Assembly (NCBI RefSeq): GCF_029873475.1
Contig: NZ_CP123499.1
Coordinates: 1,240,001 to 1,304,000, forward strand
Direction: 5' to 3'
From: Arsenophonus sp. aPb
GTDB taxonomy: Bacteria; Pseudomonadota; Gammaproteobacteria; Enterobacterales; Enterobacteriaceae
DNA length: 64,000 bases
This document shows, one piece after another, positions 26,459-34,416 of this stretch (position 1 is the stretch's first letter; every line of letters begins with the position of its first letter). The position numbers were made by a program, and so were the translations under genes. The notes beneath the pieces are model-generated. The model did not search any database. It was not told the DNA's origin and was given only the letters and a program-made list of their open reading frames with translations.

Positions 26459-26933
26459 TACAAAACATCCTTGTCTAAATAATAGATAAACAATAAATTT
26501 CTTATGGGTTACTCACCATAAGTGCAATAAAAATAGCGATAAAAAATTGTAAATATCTTACTGTTATATAATTAAAATATCATAGTAAGTATTTAATTGA
26601 ATACCCATATTAGCTTAATATTCTTTATTAATTGATTTGGTTTATTTATATAATTTAGTTTTATTAATAATAATTTTCAGAAAGTATATTCATTGTCTTT
26701 CTGGATTTTTATTGGTTTTATTGTTTATTTTTTATAAAAATTTTGGCTAAAAGATTAACCAATGCATGATGTCATATTAATCATAAATAATATATTATTA
26801 GCAAAATAAACCTAGATAACAGCGTTATTTTAAATGAAATAATGGTTTTTTACATACAAATCATAGGATCAAAGATGGCCGTGGTTGATTGGTTAATAAT
26901 AGACCACAGCCATGATAACTTTATAGTAGATAA
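26459..26933. other. intergenic region holding the pyrC terminator
   Basis: About 475 bases. The right edge contains the probable pyrC terminator (listed separately). The rest is AT-rich and should include the promoter of the LuxR-type gene. Nothing else seen. Confidence 0.45.
26875..26913 (-). terminator. terminator-like hairpin after pyrC
   Basis: ATGGCCGTGGT (26875-26885) and ACCACAGCCAT (26903-26913) pair over 11 positions with one mismatch. The stem lies 21 bases beyond the pyrC stop on the minus strand, with a modest T content after it. Confidence 0.55.
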
Positions 26934-27983
26934 TTATAGAACATTGATTTCCCAATTAGCGTCTTCATTTGCTAAAAAAGGAATTAAATGATTTTCACCT
27001 TGGGAAATTTTGTCAGCAATAATATTTTTTTTACGTTTAAGCTCAATAAAGCCTTCATTAACGGGTAAGCCATAAAATTTGGCGCCGTTTAATGAACAAA
27101 ATGCTTCAAAGTTTTCCAGTGCATTCATTTCATCAAAAACACTAGCATAAGCTGCAAGGGCAGTAGGCGCATTAAAAACACCAGCGCAGCCACAAGCAGA
27201 CTCTTTTCTATTTTGGATATGGGGGGCACTATCTGTTCCAAGGAAAAAGCGTTGACAATTCGTTGTTATTGCCTCACGTAATGCTTTTTGATGGATGTCG
27301 CGCTTTAGAACAGGTAAACAATATAAATGAGGTTTGATGCCACCAACTAACATATGATTTCTATTAAACATTAAATGTTGTGGTGTGATGGTAGCAGCCA
27401 GGTTGTCATTACCAGTAAGCACATATTGAACGGCCTCTTTAGTGGTAATGTGTTCAAACACAATTTTTAGACCAGGAAAATTTTTTCTAATAGGCTCTAA
27501 CGTTTGATCAATAAAATAGGCTTCACGATCAAAAATATCAATGTCACTGCTTGTGACTTCGCCGTGAACTAATAGTGGCATACCTATTTTTTCCATTATG
27601 GCAAAAACGGAATAGATATTTTCTATCTTTGATATCCCGTATTTAGAGTTAGTTGTTGCGTTGGCTGGATAAAGTTTACAGGCTGTAAATACTTCTTGCT
27701 TAAAGCCTTCTTCAACTTTTTTTGCGTCAGTGGTATCCGTTAGGTAGCAGGTCATTAATGGTGTAAATGGATGTTCTACAGGAGTCGCATTCAGAATCCT
27801 TTCTCGATAAGATTTTGCTTGATTAATTTCAGTAATTGGCGGTACCAAGTTTGGCATAACAATTGCTCGGCCAAAAAATCGGCTAGTATAAGGCACTACA
27901 AGTTTTAATATATCATCATCTCTAAAATGAACATGCCAGTCGTCTGGGCGGCGAATTTTAATAGTTGTCGTGATTTGGGTCAT
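26934..27983 (-). CDS. pyrC: dihydroorotase
   Basis: A 349-residue type II dihydroorotase, which closes carbamoyl-aspartate to dihydroorotate in pyrimidine synthesis (cytoplasm). The metal-binding DDWHVHFRDDD near the N-terminus, MPNLVPP, KLYPANATTNSKYGI (containing the Lys that is carboxylated), LVHGEV, FEHITT and FFLGTDSAPH are all present. Length matches the E. coli enzyme (348). GGAG precedes the ATG. It is monocistronic, as in other enterobacteria. No lesion is seen, so pyrimidine synthesis is probably kept. Confidence 0.95.
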   Translation of the reverse strand: MTQITTTIKIRRPDDWHVHFRDDDILKLVVPYTSRFFGRAIVMPNLVPPITEINQAKSYRERILNATPVEHPFTPLMTCYLTDTTDAKKVEEGFKQEVFTACKLYPANATTNSKYGISKIENIYSVFAIMEKIGMPLLVHGEVTSSDIDIFDREAYFIDQTLEPIRKNFPGLKIVFEHITTKEAVQYVLTGNDNLAATITPQHLMFNRNHMLVGGIKPHLYCLPVLKRDIHQKALREAITTNCQRFFLGTDSAPHIQNRKESACGCAGVFNAPTALAAYASVFDEMNALENFEAFCSLNGAKFYGLPVNEGFIELKRKKNIIADKISQGENHLIPFLANEDANWEINVL

Positions 27984-28151
27984 GAAATTGACTCCATCTT
28001 AAAGGTAGATAATGAAAAAGATGAGTTGTGAGCATGTCAGATAGGGATGATAAAGTGAAAAAAACAAAATAGCTATACTAAAAAGCAGATTAATCTGGCA
28101 TCAAGTGAATAAGTTATAAAAGTGATGACAGAAGTATAAGTTAAGAGGGTT

Positions 28152-28227
28152 TGGCTCCTCCAACTGGGCTCGAACCAGTGACATACGGATTAACAGTCCG
28201 CCGTTCTACCAACTGAACTATGGAGGA
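28152..28227 (-). tRNA. tRNA-Asn(GTT), copy 1
   Basis: A 76-base tRNA on the minus strand with encoded CCA. The anticodon loop reads CTGTTAA (anticodon GTT), and the T-arm GGTTCGAGCC and seven-pair acceptor stem TCCTCCA/TGGAGGA are intact. It is identical to the other two copies. No clear terminator follows it to the left. Confidence 0.97.
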
Positions 28228-28397
28228 ATAACATAAGATGTGCAGTGGATGTTATCGGCAGAAAGTCAATTTGTCAAAGACCAAAAAGAGTTATTTAAAT
28301 CTTTGCATATAGCAATGTGCTGGCTAGCGAGATGTCGCTTGAATAGTAAGCATAGAGGTTGGATTTTTAATATATTTAATTTGCCACTGAAAGCAAA

Positions 28398-28420
28398 AAA
28401 CCTGCCAATTAGACAGGTTT
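28398..28420 (-). terminator. terminator of the second tRNA-Asn
   Basis: On the minus strand AAACCTG pairs with CAGGTTT around nine bases, followed by a run of six T (AAAAAA on the plus strand at 28395-28400). It begins ten bases after the tRNA 3' end. Confidence 0.8.
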
Positions 28421-28429
28421 ACTAAAATT

Positions 28430-28505
28430 TGGCTCCTCCAACTGGGCTCGAACCAGTGACATACGGATTAACAGTCCGCCGTTCTACCAACTGAACTATG
28501 GAGGA
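28430..28505 (-). tRNA. tRNA-Asn(GTT), copy 2
   Basis: A 76-base minus-strand tRNA with anticodon GTT and encoded CCA, identical in sequence to copies 1 and 3. It has its own terminator immediately downstream, so it is probably a separate transcript. Confidence 0.97.
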
Positions 28506-28770
28506 ATTGGTCGTGTGCTTCACAACGAGCGGAATAATAGCGGGGCTTATCTTAGTTGTAAAGTGTAAAAATGAAAATATTCACTGTTTGGTTATAAGGT
28601 AATCAAGAAAGAGGATTATTAATTTAAAAATTCAAATCCTATATTATAAAAGTTCTAAAAGTGACCAAAACGAGAGGCGCATTTTGTATTGGTTAAAAGA
28701 ATTAGACAAAAAAGCAAATTTTGTTATGGCTGCAATACATAATTGATGGGCATATTAAACTAAAAACAAA

Positions 28771-28794
28771 AGCCCGCATAATTGCGGGCTTTTA
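28771..28794 (-). terminator. terminator of the third tRNA-Asn
   Basis: AGCCCGCA (28771-28778) and TGCGGGCT (28783-28790) form a GC-rich 8-bp stem with a four-base loop, with T-rich sequence on the minus-strand side. It lies nine bases beyond the tRNA 3' end. Confidence 0.85.
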
Positions 28795-28799
28795 GTATT

Positions 28800-28875
28800 T
28801 GGCTCCTCCAACTGGGCTCGAACCAGTGACATACGGATTAACAGTCCGCCGTTCTACCAACTGAACTATGGAGGA
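28800..28875 (-). tRNA. tRNA-Asn(GTT), copy 3
   Basis: A 76-base minus-strand tRNA, anticodon GTT, encoded CCA, identical to copies 1 and 2. About 294 bases separate it from copy 2 with no gene between. Its own terminator follows. Confidence 0.97.
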
Positions 28876-29026
28876 ATTGAGCGAGCTAAAAAGCTGGCTG
28901 CATACTAACGATGTCCTCGACCACTGTCAATGTTAAAAATATAATATTTTTACTGTTTGTTTGTACTGTAATCACATTGAATTAAAAATGAGCTATTTAT
29001 CTGATATTATATGATTTATAGGTGAA

Positions 29027-29512
29027 TTATGAGTGGTTTTTTAATGAATTAGGCGAATAGGCAAGTAGATATATATCATAAAATGTTATTTTGCTTTTTT
29101 GTTTGATAAGATGCTTTAGCTCAGTTTTGATGGCATCATTGATAGTTGGTTCAGTAAGTATTTTGTTAATAGCTGCATCTGATACTTTTTCAGTAACAAA
29201 CCATTCACCATTATAACAGACGCGTAAATCCAGTATTCCAATATCCTTAAAGCGGTATGTTGGTTTGATATCAAACAGCAATGCAGCGGCCAACAGCAGG
29301 AAAAATAGTGTGAAACCGATTGTCCAGTATAAACCAAAGTAGGGTGTATAATAGATTAGAATCGCTGCCAGCAAGTAAGCAATGACCATTCCTATACAAA
29401 GGTAGGGATGGGTAGTAATGAACTGCCAATTTAAATAAGGTTTATTATTACGGTTTTGCTGTTTATTTATTTGGCAGAGATTTTCACTCAGAATTACTTT
29501 TATCATATCCAT
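29027..29512 (-). CDS. ylaC: YlaC family inner-membrane protein
   Basis: A 161-residue protein resembling E. coli YlaC: RNNKPYLNWQFITTHPYLCI at the N-terminus, then two transmembrane helices at about residues 35-56 and 60-80. The well-kept cytosolic part YRFKDIGILDLRVCYNGEWF follows, and the C-terminal ITFYDIYLLA closes the match. The function of YlaC is not established. It is a single gene on the minus strand. Confidence 0.85.
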   Translation of the reverse strand: MDMIKVILSENLCQINKQQNRNNKPYLNWQFITTHPYLCIGMVIAYLLAAILIYYTPYFGLYWTIGFTLFFLLLAAALLFDIKPTYRFKDIGILDLRVCYNGEWFVTEKVSDAAINKILTEPTINDAIKTELKHLIKQKSKITFYDIYLLAYSPNSLKNHS

Positions 29513-29987
29513 GATATTTACCTTAATTGATTAGATTTATAGATGAATATAAGTTTTGAGACTAGCATATAAAATTGCTTGAGTTATCGACATCGCCGTT
29601 TTTCTCTCTATTTAAGCAAAATCTTTATTGATTAGGAATCGTCCCAAACAGAAAAAAAATTTATATTTATGAATTTATTTAGATCATTTTGATTTTTTTA
29701 TTAATTTGCTGGGTTAACGAAGAATATTCTTGAAAAAATTCAATTTTTTTCTTAAACAAAAGCATAAAACTATTGATATTATTAACTACTCGTGCGTTAA
29801 TGGGAGGAAGCCTAATAAACAGATCTATTTTATTTACGACATTTAAGTTAATGTGTTATGAGTAGCGTTATCCTTGATAGCCTTTCGACCGTTTCTTGCT
29901 GAGTGCTTCCATGAATTAAATAGTGATGTAGGCTTTTGTATACCTGCCGAAAACGGCAATGTTTATTTGTTATATAGGAAAAGGCAC
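29513..29987. other. divergent promoter region and cspC leader
   Basis: About 475 bases between ylaC and cspC. The last 110 bases resemble the long leader of enterobacterial cspC/cspE, including a GCCG-AAAA-CGGC hairpin near 29947-29958 followed by TTTATTTGTTATATAGG. I see no separate gene; the open frame from 29874 that runs into cspC is leader, not protein. Confidence 0.5.
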
Positions 29988-30200
29988 ATGTCTGACAAAA
30001 TGAAGGGTCAAGTGAAGTGGTTTAACGAATCTAAAGGCTTTGGTTTCATCACTCCTTCTGATGGTAGCAAAGATGTATTCGTTCACTTCTCTGCCATTCA
30101 AGGAAATGGATTCAAAACCCTGGCTGAAGGGCAAAATGTAGAATTTACCATTGAAGATGGTTCGAAAGGCCCAGCTGCAGCGAATGTAACTGCTCTTTAA
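29988..30200 (+). CDS. cspC: cold-shock-family protein CspC
   Basis: A 70-residue OB-fold nucleic-acid-binding protein. RNP1 (KGFGFITP) and RNP2 (VFVHFSAI) motifs are intact. The sequences GQVKWFNESKGFGFI, QGNGFKTLAEGQNVEF and GPAAANVTAL match CspC better than CspE. It binds single-stranded RNA/DNA and acts as transcription antiterminator and mRNA stabiliser in the cytoplasm. AAGG four bases before the ATG at 29988 supports this start over an upstream extension. A long leader and a strong terminator make it monocistronic. Confidence 0.93.
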   Translation: MSDKMKGQVKWFNESKGFGFITPSDGSKDVFVHFSAIQGNGFKTLAEGQNVEFTIEDGSKGPAAANVTAL

Positions 30201-30225
30201 GATTAGTTAAATAAATGGATTTCTT

Positions 30226-30257
30226 GAAGCCTGTCGTGCAAGCGGCAGGCTTCTTTA
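30226..30257 (+). terminator. rho-independent terminator of cspC
   Basis: GAAGCCTG (30226-30233) pairs with CAGGCTTC (30246-30253), followed by a T-rich tail. Confidence 0.85.
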
Positions 30258-30290
30258 TTTTTTATAGTAAAAATTTTTTTGGTATAGCTT

Positions 30291-30482
30291 ATGAAGATCA
30301 ATGATAGCGTTTTAGTAAAAACTGATGGTGAGCTGATGCGGGAAGGTATTATTCGCTTAATAGAGCCTTTTAATGAGGGAATAATGTATTTAATTGAGTT
30401 ACCTGAATATCCTACAGGTATTTGGTTTTTTAATGAGAGCACGGCAGGCGCGGGGACTTATGTGATGCCAAAATGTGAATAA
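30291..30482 (+). CDS. dsrB: DsrB family small protein
   Basis: A 63-residue protein resembling E. coli DsrB: MKINDSVLVKTDGELMREGI, then EPFNEGIMYLIELPEYPTGI and WFFNE. It is a small SH3-like beta protein of unknown function; in E. coli its gene lies next to dsrA near flagellar genes. It follows cspC after the terminator and precedes the flhDC promoter region. No signal peptide. Confidence 0.85.
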   Translation: MKINDSVLVKTDGELMREGIIRLIEPFNEGIMYLIELPEYPTGIWFFNESTAGAGTYVMPKCE

Positions 30483-31513
30483 ATATAAATTAAAATCTTC
30501 ATAACTCTTAGCGAACGATTATTTCTGTATAGAGTATCCTTGTTATAGTTAAAGGATTTTTAAAACTGAGTAACTTGATGATTATTTTAATAAATAATTT
30601 ATAACCCAATCTAGTAGGGAATTGTTTACTAAAAAAATTATTATTTTAATATTATATTTTAAATTTTTAAAATGTGCATTTTATTATTTATATTATACAT
30701 TCTAATTTATAAATAAGAATATCTATATAAAGATATGTTTTTTATTTTATTAGATATTTTTAATAAAAAAATAAGCTATTTTTTTATCGTAAAATAAGTG
30801 ATTTTTTATATGAAAGATCGATAATGGGATTTTTTTGTCTAAAAATTTGTTGAATTAGAATTTTTAATTTTATAACATATTGAATAATATAAATATTTTT
30901 ATATTTTTGTTATGAATGGCTTATATGTATAGATAAAATAATTTTTAATTGCCTTTGATGTAAACTAAATTTTAAAAAAATAATTTACAATAATAAATGT
31001 TGTTTTTTGGTTGTTTGTGTATAGATTATTTGGTTTTTAATCTTTTTAATGGTTTTATTTGCTGAATATGTAACATATATTGATTTTTAATTTTGAAATA
31101 TTGCTAATTAATAGTTATTTTAATATTTATTAATTGGCTAAATTAATAAAATAACCTTGGTTATTATTCTATTTTTCTGAGTAAATAAAAAATTAATAAT
31201 GTGTTTAATAATAAAAGCCGACTATTTTTGATATAACATAACTTTAAATTTAAATAGCCTAAGCACAACTTAATAATCGTAAGAATCAGCTATAAACATG
31301 CAAGTTATTCTGGTTATTGAGTGTGAATTTTTATTCAAATTGAAAATATCGAAGTAGGTTATGACTATAAGACTTTGGTTTTGAAATAAATTTATAGAGC
31401 AATTTTTAGTGCCACAATAAAAGAGATTTTATCCATTAATGTCATTAATGGTAAGTACTTTTATAGCCTAACACCAGCGAATTTAATTAAATAAAATAAG
31501 TGAGTATAAAAAT
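30483..31513. promoter_or_regulatory. 1-kb AT-rich regulatory region upstream of flhDC
   Basis: A kilobase with no reading frame, extremely rich in A/T runs. Being immediately upstream of the flagellar master operon, where enterobacteria integrate many regulators, it is most simply the flhDC control region; AT-rich DNA like this is the usual target of H-NS. I could not pick specific operator sites or a promoter with confidence. Confidence 0.55.
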
Positions 31514-31861
31514 ATGAACACAGCAGATTTATTGAAGCAAATTTACGATATTAATCTTTCTTATTTATTACTTGCACAACGTCTTATCAAGGAAGAAAAA
31601 GCTTCCGCTATGTTTCGATTAGGTATTACCGAAGAAACAGCAGATTCATTGATCAGTTTGACATTACCAAAGTTAGTTAAATTAGCAGAGACTAACCAAT
31701 TAATCTGTAATTTTAGATTTAATAATAGCGAAACGATTGAACAATTAACTAAAGAGTCTCGAGTTGATGATCTCCAACAAATTCATACTGGAATTTTGTT
31801 ATCAACTCATTTGTTCCAACAATTATCGGAAAATGATAAATCGATAAAAAGAAGGGCATAA
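31514..31861 (+). CDS. flhD: flagellar master regulator subunit FlhD
   Basis: A 115-residue helical protein, FlhD. With FlhC it forms a hexamer (FlhD4C2) that activates class 2 flagellar promoters with sigma70 RNA polymerase. The recognised stretch is LLKQIYDINLSYLLLAQRLI, with KASAMFRLGI following. Length matches (116-119 in enterics). It opens the motility island and is separated from flhC by two bases. Confidence 0.95.
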   Translation: MNTADLLKQIYDINLSYLLLAQRLIKEEKASAMFRLGITEETADSLISLTLPKLVKLAETNQLICNFRFNNSETIEQLTKESRVDDLQQIHTGILLSTHLFQQLSENDKSIKRRA

Positions 31862-31863
31862 TT

Positions 31864-32433
31864 ATGGCGAGTAAAAGTATTGTTCAAGAAGCAAAAGATA
31901 TTCATTTAGCTATAGATTTAATTAATTTAGGTGCACGTCTTCAAATGTTGGAAAGTGAAACTCAACTAAGCCGAGAGAGATTAATTAAATTATATAAGGA
32001 ATTACGGGGCAATCCACCACCTAAGGGTATGTTGCCATTCTCAACCGACTGGTTTATGACTTGGGAACAAAATATTCACTCTTCTATGTTTTATAATGCT
32101 TATCGCTTTTTATTAACTAGTGGTCATTATAGAGGAATAAATGCCGTCGTACAGGCTTATCGTTTGTATCTGGAACAATGCGGCACCGAGCCAAGTAACC
32201 CGCCCATACTTGCTTTGACAAGGGCCTGGACGTTAGTTCGGTTTGTTGATAGTGGCATGTTGCAATCATCAACTTGTCGCTGCTGTGGTGGAACTTTTAT
32301 TACCCATGCTCATCAACCGGTGAACAGTTTTGCCTGTAGTTTATGCCAGCCACCTTCAAGGGCGATTAAAAAACGTAAACATTCTTGTCAATTTGCCGAT
32401 ATTCATCCTCAAGTATTGGGGCAAATTCAGTAG
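31864..32433 (+). CDS. flhC: flagellar master regulator subunit FlhC
   Basis: A 189-residue FlhC, the DNA-contacting subunit of FlhD4C2. The four zinc-ligand cysteines are seen in TCRCCGGTFI and FACSLCQPP near residues 138-160. The N-terminal AKDIHLAIDLINLGARLQML is typical. The start overlaps nothing but follows flhD by two bases. Intact, so class 2 activation should be possible. Confidence 0.95.
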   Translation: MASKSIVQEAKDIHLAIDLINLGARLQMLESETQLSRERLIKLYKELRGNPPPKGMLPFSTDWFMTWEQNIHSSMFYNAYRFLLTSGHYRGINAVVQAYRLYLEQCGTEPSNPPILALTRAWTLVRFVDSGMLQSSTCRCCGGTFITHAHQPVNSFACSLCQPPSRAIKKRKHSCQFADIHPQVLGQIQ

Positions 32434-32458
32434 CATACCCACTGTACAAATAAAATAG

Positions 32459-32488
32459 AGAGTTATGGTTTAGGTTTACCATAGCTCT
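32459..32488 (+). terminator. stem-loop between flhC and motA
   Basis: AGAGTTATGGT (32459-32469) and ACCATAGCTCT (32478-32488) form an 11-bp stem with one G-T pair and an eight-base loop, 26 bases after the flhC stop. The T-run after it is weak, so it may be an attenuating rather than full terminator. Confidence 0.5.
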
Positions 32489-32555
32489 TATCGGTCGGTA
32501 TGTTAGCTTTGAATACAGATCTCTAGTTTATCATCATCAATAAAGGGAATATCAA

Positions 32556-33449
32556 GTGCTTGTATTCTTAGGCTATCTTGTGGTTATTGGAGCAGTATTA
32601 GGTGGTTATTTACTTGTCGGGGGGCACTTATCTGCTCTATATCAACCGGCAGAGTTTTTAATTATATTTGGTGCTGGTTTGGGCGGTTTTATTGTCGCTA
32701 ATAATGGTAAAGCGATTAAATCAACATTAAGGGTGTTGCCAAGGTTACTTACAAGCTCCCGCTATAATAAATCAATTTATATGGATCTCATGGCGCTACA
32801 ATTTCGCTTGTTAACAAAGTCGCGTCAAGCAGGGGTATTGTCGTTAGAGCGCGATATTGAAGATCCCGAACAGAGTGACATTTTTTCTCAATATCCAAAG
32901 TTATTAAGTGATCCGCATTTAATGAGTTTTTTAACTGATTATATGCAATTGATGATTACTGGCAATATGAATGCTCATGAAATTGAAGCATTGATGGATG
33001 AAGAAATTGCTACTTTTGAGCAAGAGGCTGAAGTCCCTGCGGTTAGCTTAAGTATGTTAGGTGACTCATTGCCGGCTTTTGGTATTGTTGCTGCGGTGAT
33101 GGGTGTAGTGCATGCACTTGCTTCCGCCGATAGGCCCGCTGGCGAGATGGGAATATTAATTGGTAATGCGATGGTAGGAACTTTCTTGGGTATCCTGCTT
33201 TCATATGGTTTTATTTCACCGTTAGCTAATTTGGTACGACAAAAGAGCCATCAACAAATTAAGATGATGGAATGTATTAAAGTCACTTTACTCTCATCCA
33301 TTAGCGGTTACGCACCACAAATTGCAGTAGAATTTGGCCGTAAAACGCTATTTTTAGATGATAGACCCTCTTTTAGTGAATTAGAGGATCATGTGCGTAG
33401 CATGAAAAATCCGACGAATACTAATTCCGCTGATGTTGAAGATGATTGA
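32556..33449 (+). CDS. motA: flagellar stator protein MotA
   Basis: A 297-residue MotA, the inner-membrane proton-channel and torque-generating stator subunit. Transmembrane helices lie near residues 1-20, 27-47, 170-190 and 200-222. Key stretches are GDSLPAFGIVAAVMGVVHAL with its conserved prolines, and the cytoplasmic charged loop. It begins with GTG at 32556 after AAAGGG. MotB starts just after its stop. Confidence 0.95.
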   Translation: MLVFLGYLVVIGAVLGGYLLVGGHLSALYQPAEFLIIFGAGLGGFIVANNGKAIKSTLRVLPRLLTSSRYNKSIYMDLMALQFRLLTKSRQAGVLSLERDIEDPEQSDIFSQYPKLLSDPHLMSFLTDYMQLMITGNMNAHEIEALMDEEIATFEQEAEVPAVSLSMLGDSLPAFGIVAAVMGVVHALASADRPAGEMGILIGNAMVGTFLGILLSYGFISPLANLVRQKSHQQIKMMECIKVTLLSSISGYAPQIAVEFGRKTLFLDDRPSFSELEDHVRSMKNPTNTNSADVEDD

Positions 33450-33451
33450 TT

Positions 33452-34414
33452 ATGAAAACAGCAAAATCGACCATCATTATCAAGAAAAAACGGCGTAAGA
33501 AATCCAATCATTACCACGGAGGCTCCTGGAAAATTGCTTATGCGGATTTTATGACAGCCATGATGGCTTTCTTTTTAGTTATGTGGATTTTATCTATTTC
33601 CAGCCCGCAAGAGTTAATTCGTATTGCTGATTATTTTCGTACACCGCTTAAGGTTTCATTAAATAATGGCCCTAAGAGTGGTGATGCGACAAATATTATA
33701 CCGGGTGGCGGAAAAGACATTACCTATCGTGAGGGTGATACGTTACCTAAAGAGCCCAACCAACTGCCAGAGACTGAACAAGATCGCTTTAAAAAATTAC
33801 AACAGGATCTTGAATTATTAATTATGAATGATCCTCGCTTACAGGATCTAAAACCTAATTTGTTAATTGATTTAATGGATGAAGGATTGCAGATACAAAT
33901 AATTGATGGCGAAAATCGGCCTATGTTTGCTAGCGGCAGTGCGGTAATTGATAAAAATATGCAAAAAATCCTGCATGTGTTGGCACCGGTATTAAATGAT
34001 TATCCCAATAAAATTAGTCTGGCTGGTCATACCGATAGTACAGCTTATGCCAAAGGCGGCTATGGTTACAGCAACTGGGAATTGTCGGCAGATCGGGCAA
34101 ACTCTTCGCGCCGGACATTAATTAGTGGTGGTCTGGATGAACATAAAATCATGCGTGTTGTTGGTATGGCTTCAACGGTGCCATTAGAAAATAATCCTGC
34201 AGCTGCAGCTAATCGACGAATTAGTATTTTGGTGTTAAACAAAGAGAGTGAAGCCGCGATTATTCACGAAAATCAGCGGCCTCAGCCGACAAAAGAGATT
34301 GGCGAACAAAATAGCGAACAGGTAGAGAGTTCGTTAACACCTTCTTTAGCACCAACAGCAGTATTACCTACCGACCATAGCGAAGTGATATTGGCTCAAC
34401 CAAAGGATAAATAG
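33452..34414 (+). CDS. motB: flagellar stator protein MotB
   Basis: A 320-residue MotB. One transmembrane helix carries the proton-accepting Asp32 in IAYADFMTAMMAFFLVMWI. A plug-like segment follows, then an OmpA-like peptidoglycan-binding domain with LAGHTDSTAYAKGGYGYSNW and NRRISILVL. The start is ATG at 33452, matching the family N-terminus; a TTG six bases earlier overlaps motA and is unlikely. It is two bases after the motA stop and two bases before cheA. Confidence 0.95.
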   Translation: MKTAKSTIIIKKKRRKKSNHYHGGSWKIAYADFMTAMMAFFLVMWILSISSPQELIRIADYFRTPLKVSLNNGPKSGDATNIIPGGGKDITYREGDTLPKEPNQLPETEQDRFKKLQQDLELLIMNDPRLQDLKPNLLIDLMDEGLQIQIIDGENRPMFASGSAVIDKNMQKILHVLAPVLNDYPNKISLAGHTDSTAYAKGGYGYSNWELSADRANSSRRTLISGGLDEHKIMRVVGMASTVPLENNPAAAANRRISILVLNKESEAAIIHENQRPQPTKEIGEQNSEQVESSLTPSLAPTAVLPTDHSEVILAQPKDK

Positions 34415-34416
34415 CC

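Noticed and set aside
28240..28425. 61-codon frame between tRNA-Asn copies
   Set aside because: It has no ribosome-binding site and low-complexity content, ends inside the tRNA terminator hairpin and shows no family resemblance.
28152..28875. Integrated genomic island bounded by tRNA-Asn copies
   Set aside because: The spacers are about 200 and 294 bases and contain no integrase or cargo; simple tandem tRNA genes explain them.
29116..29337. Overlapping minus-strand frame inside ylaC
   Set aside because: It is a shifted-frame shadow of ylaC with no own start signal.
29874..29987. N-terminal extension of CspC
   Set aside because: The extension lacks similarity to cold-shock proteins, and the region matches an untranslated leader; the ATG at 29988 gives the standard 70-residue length.
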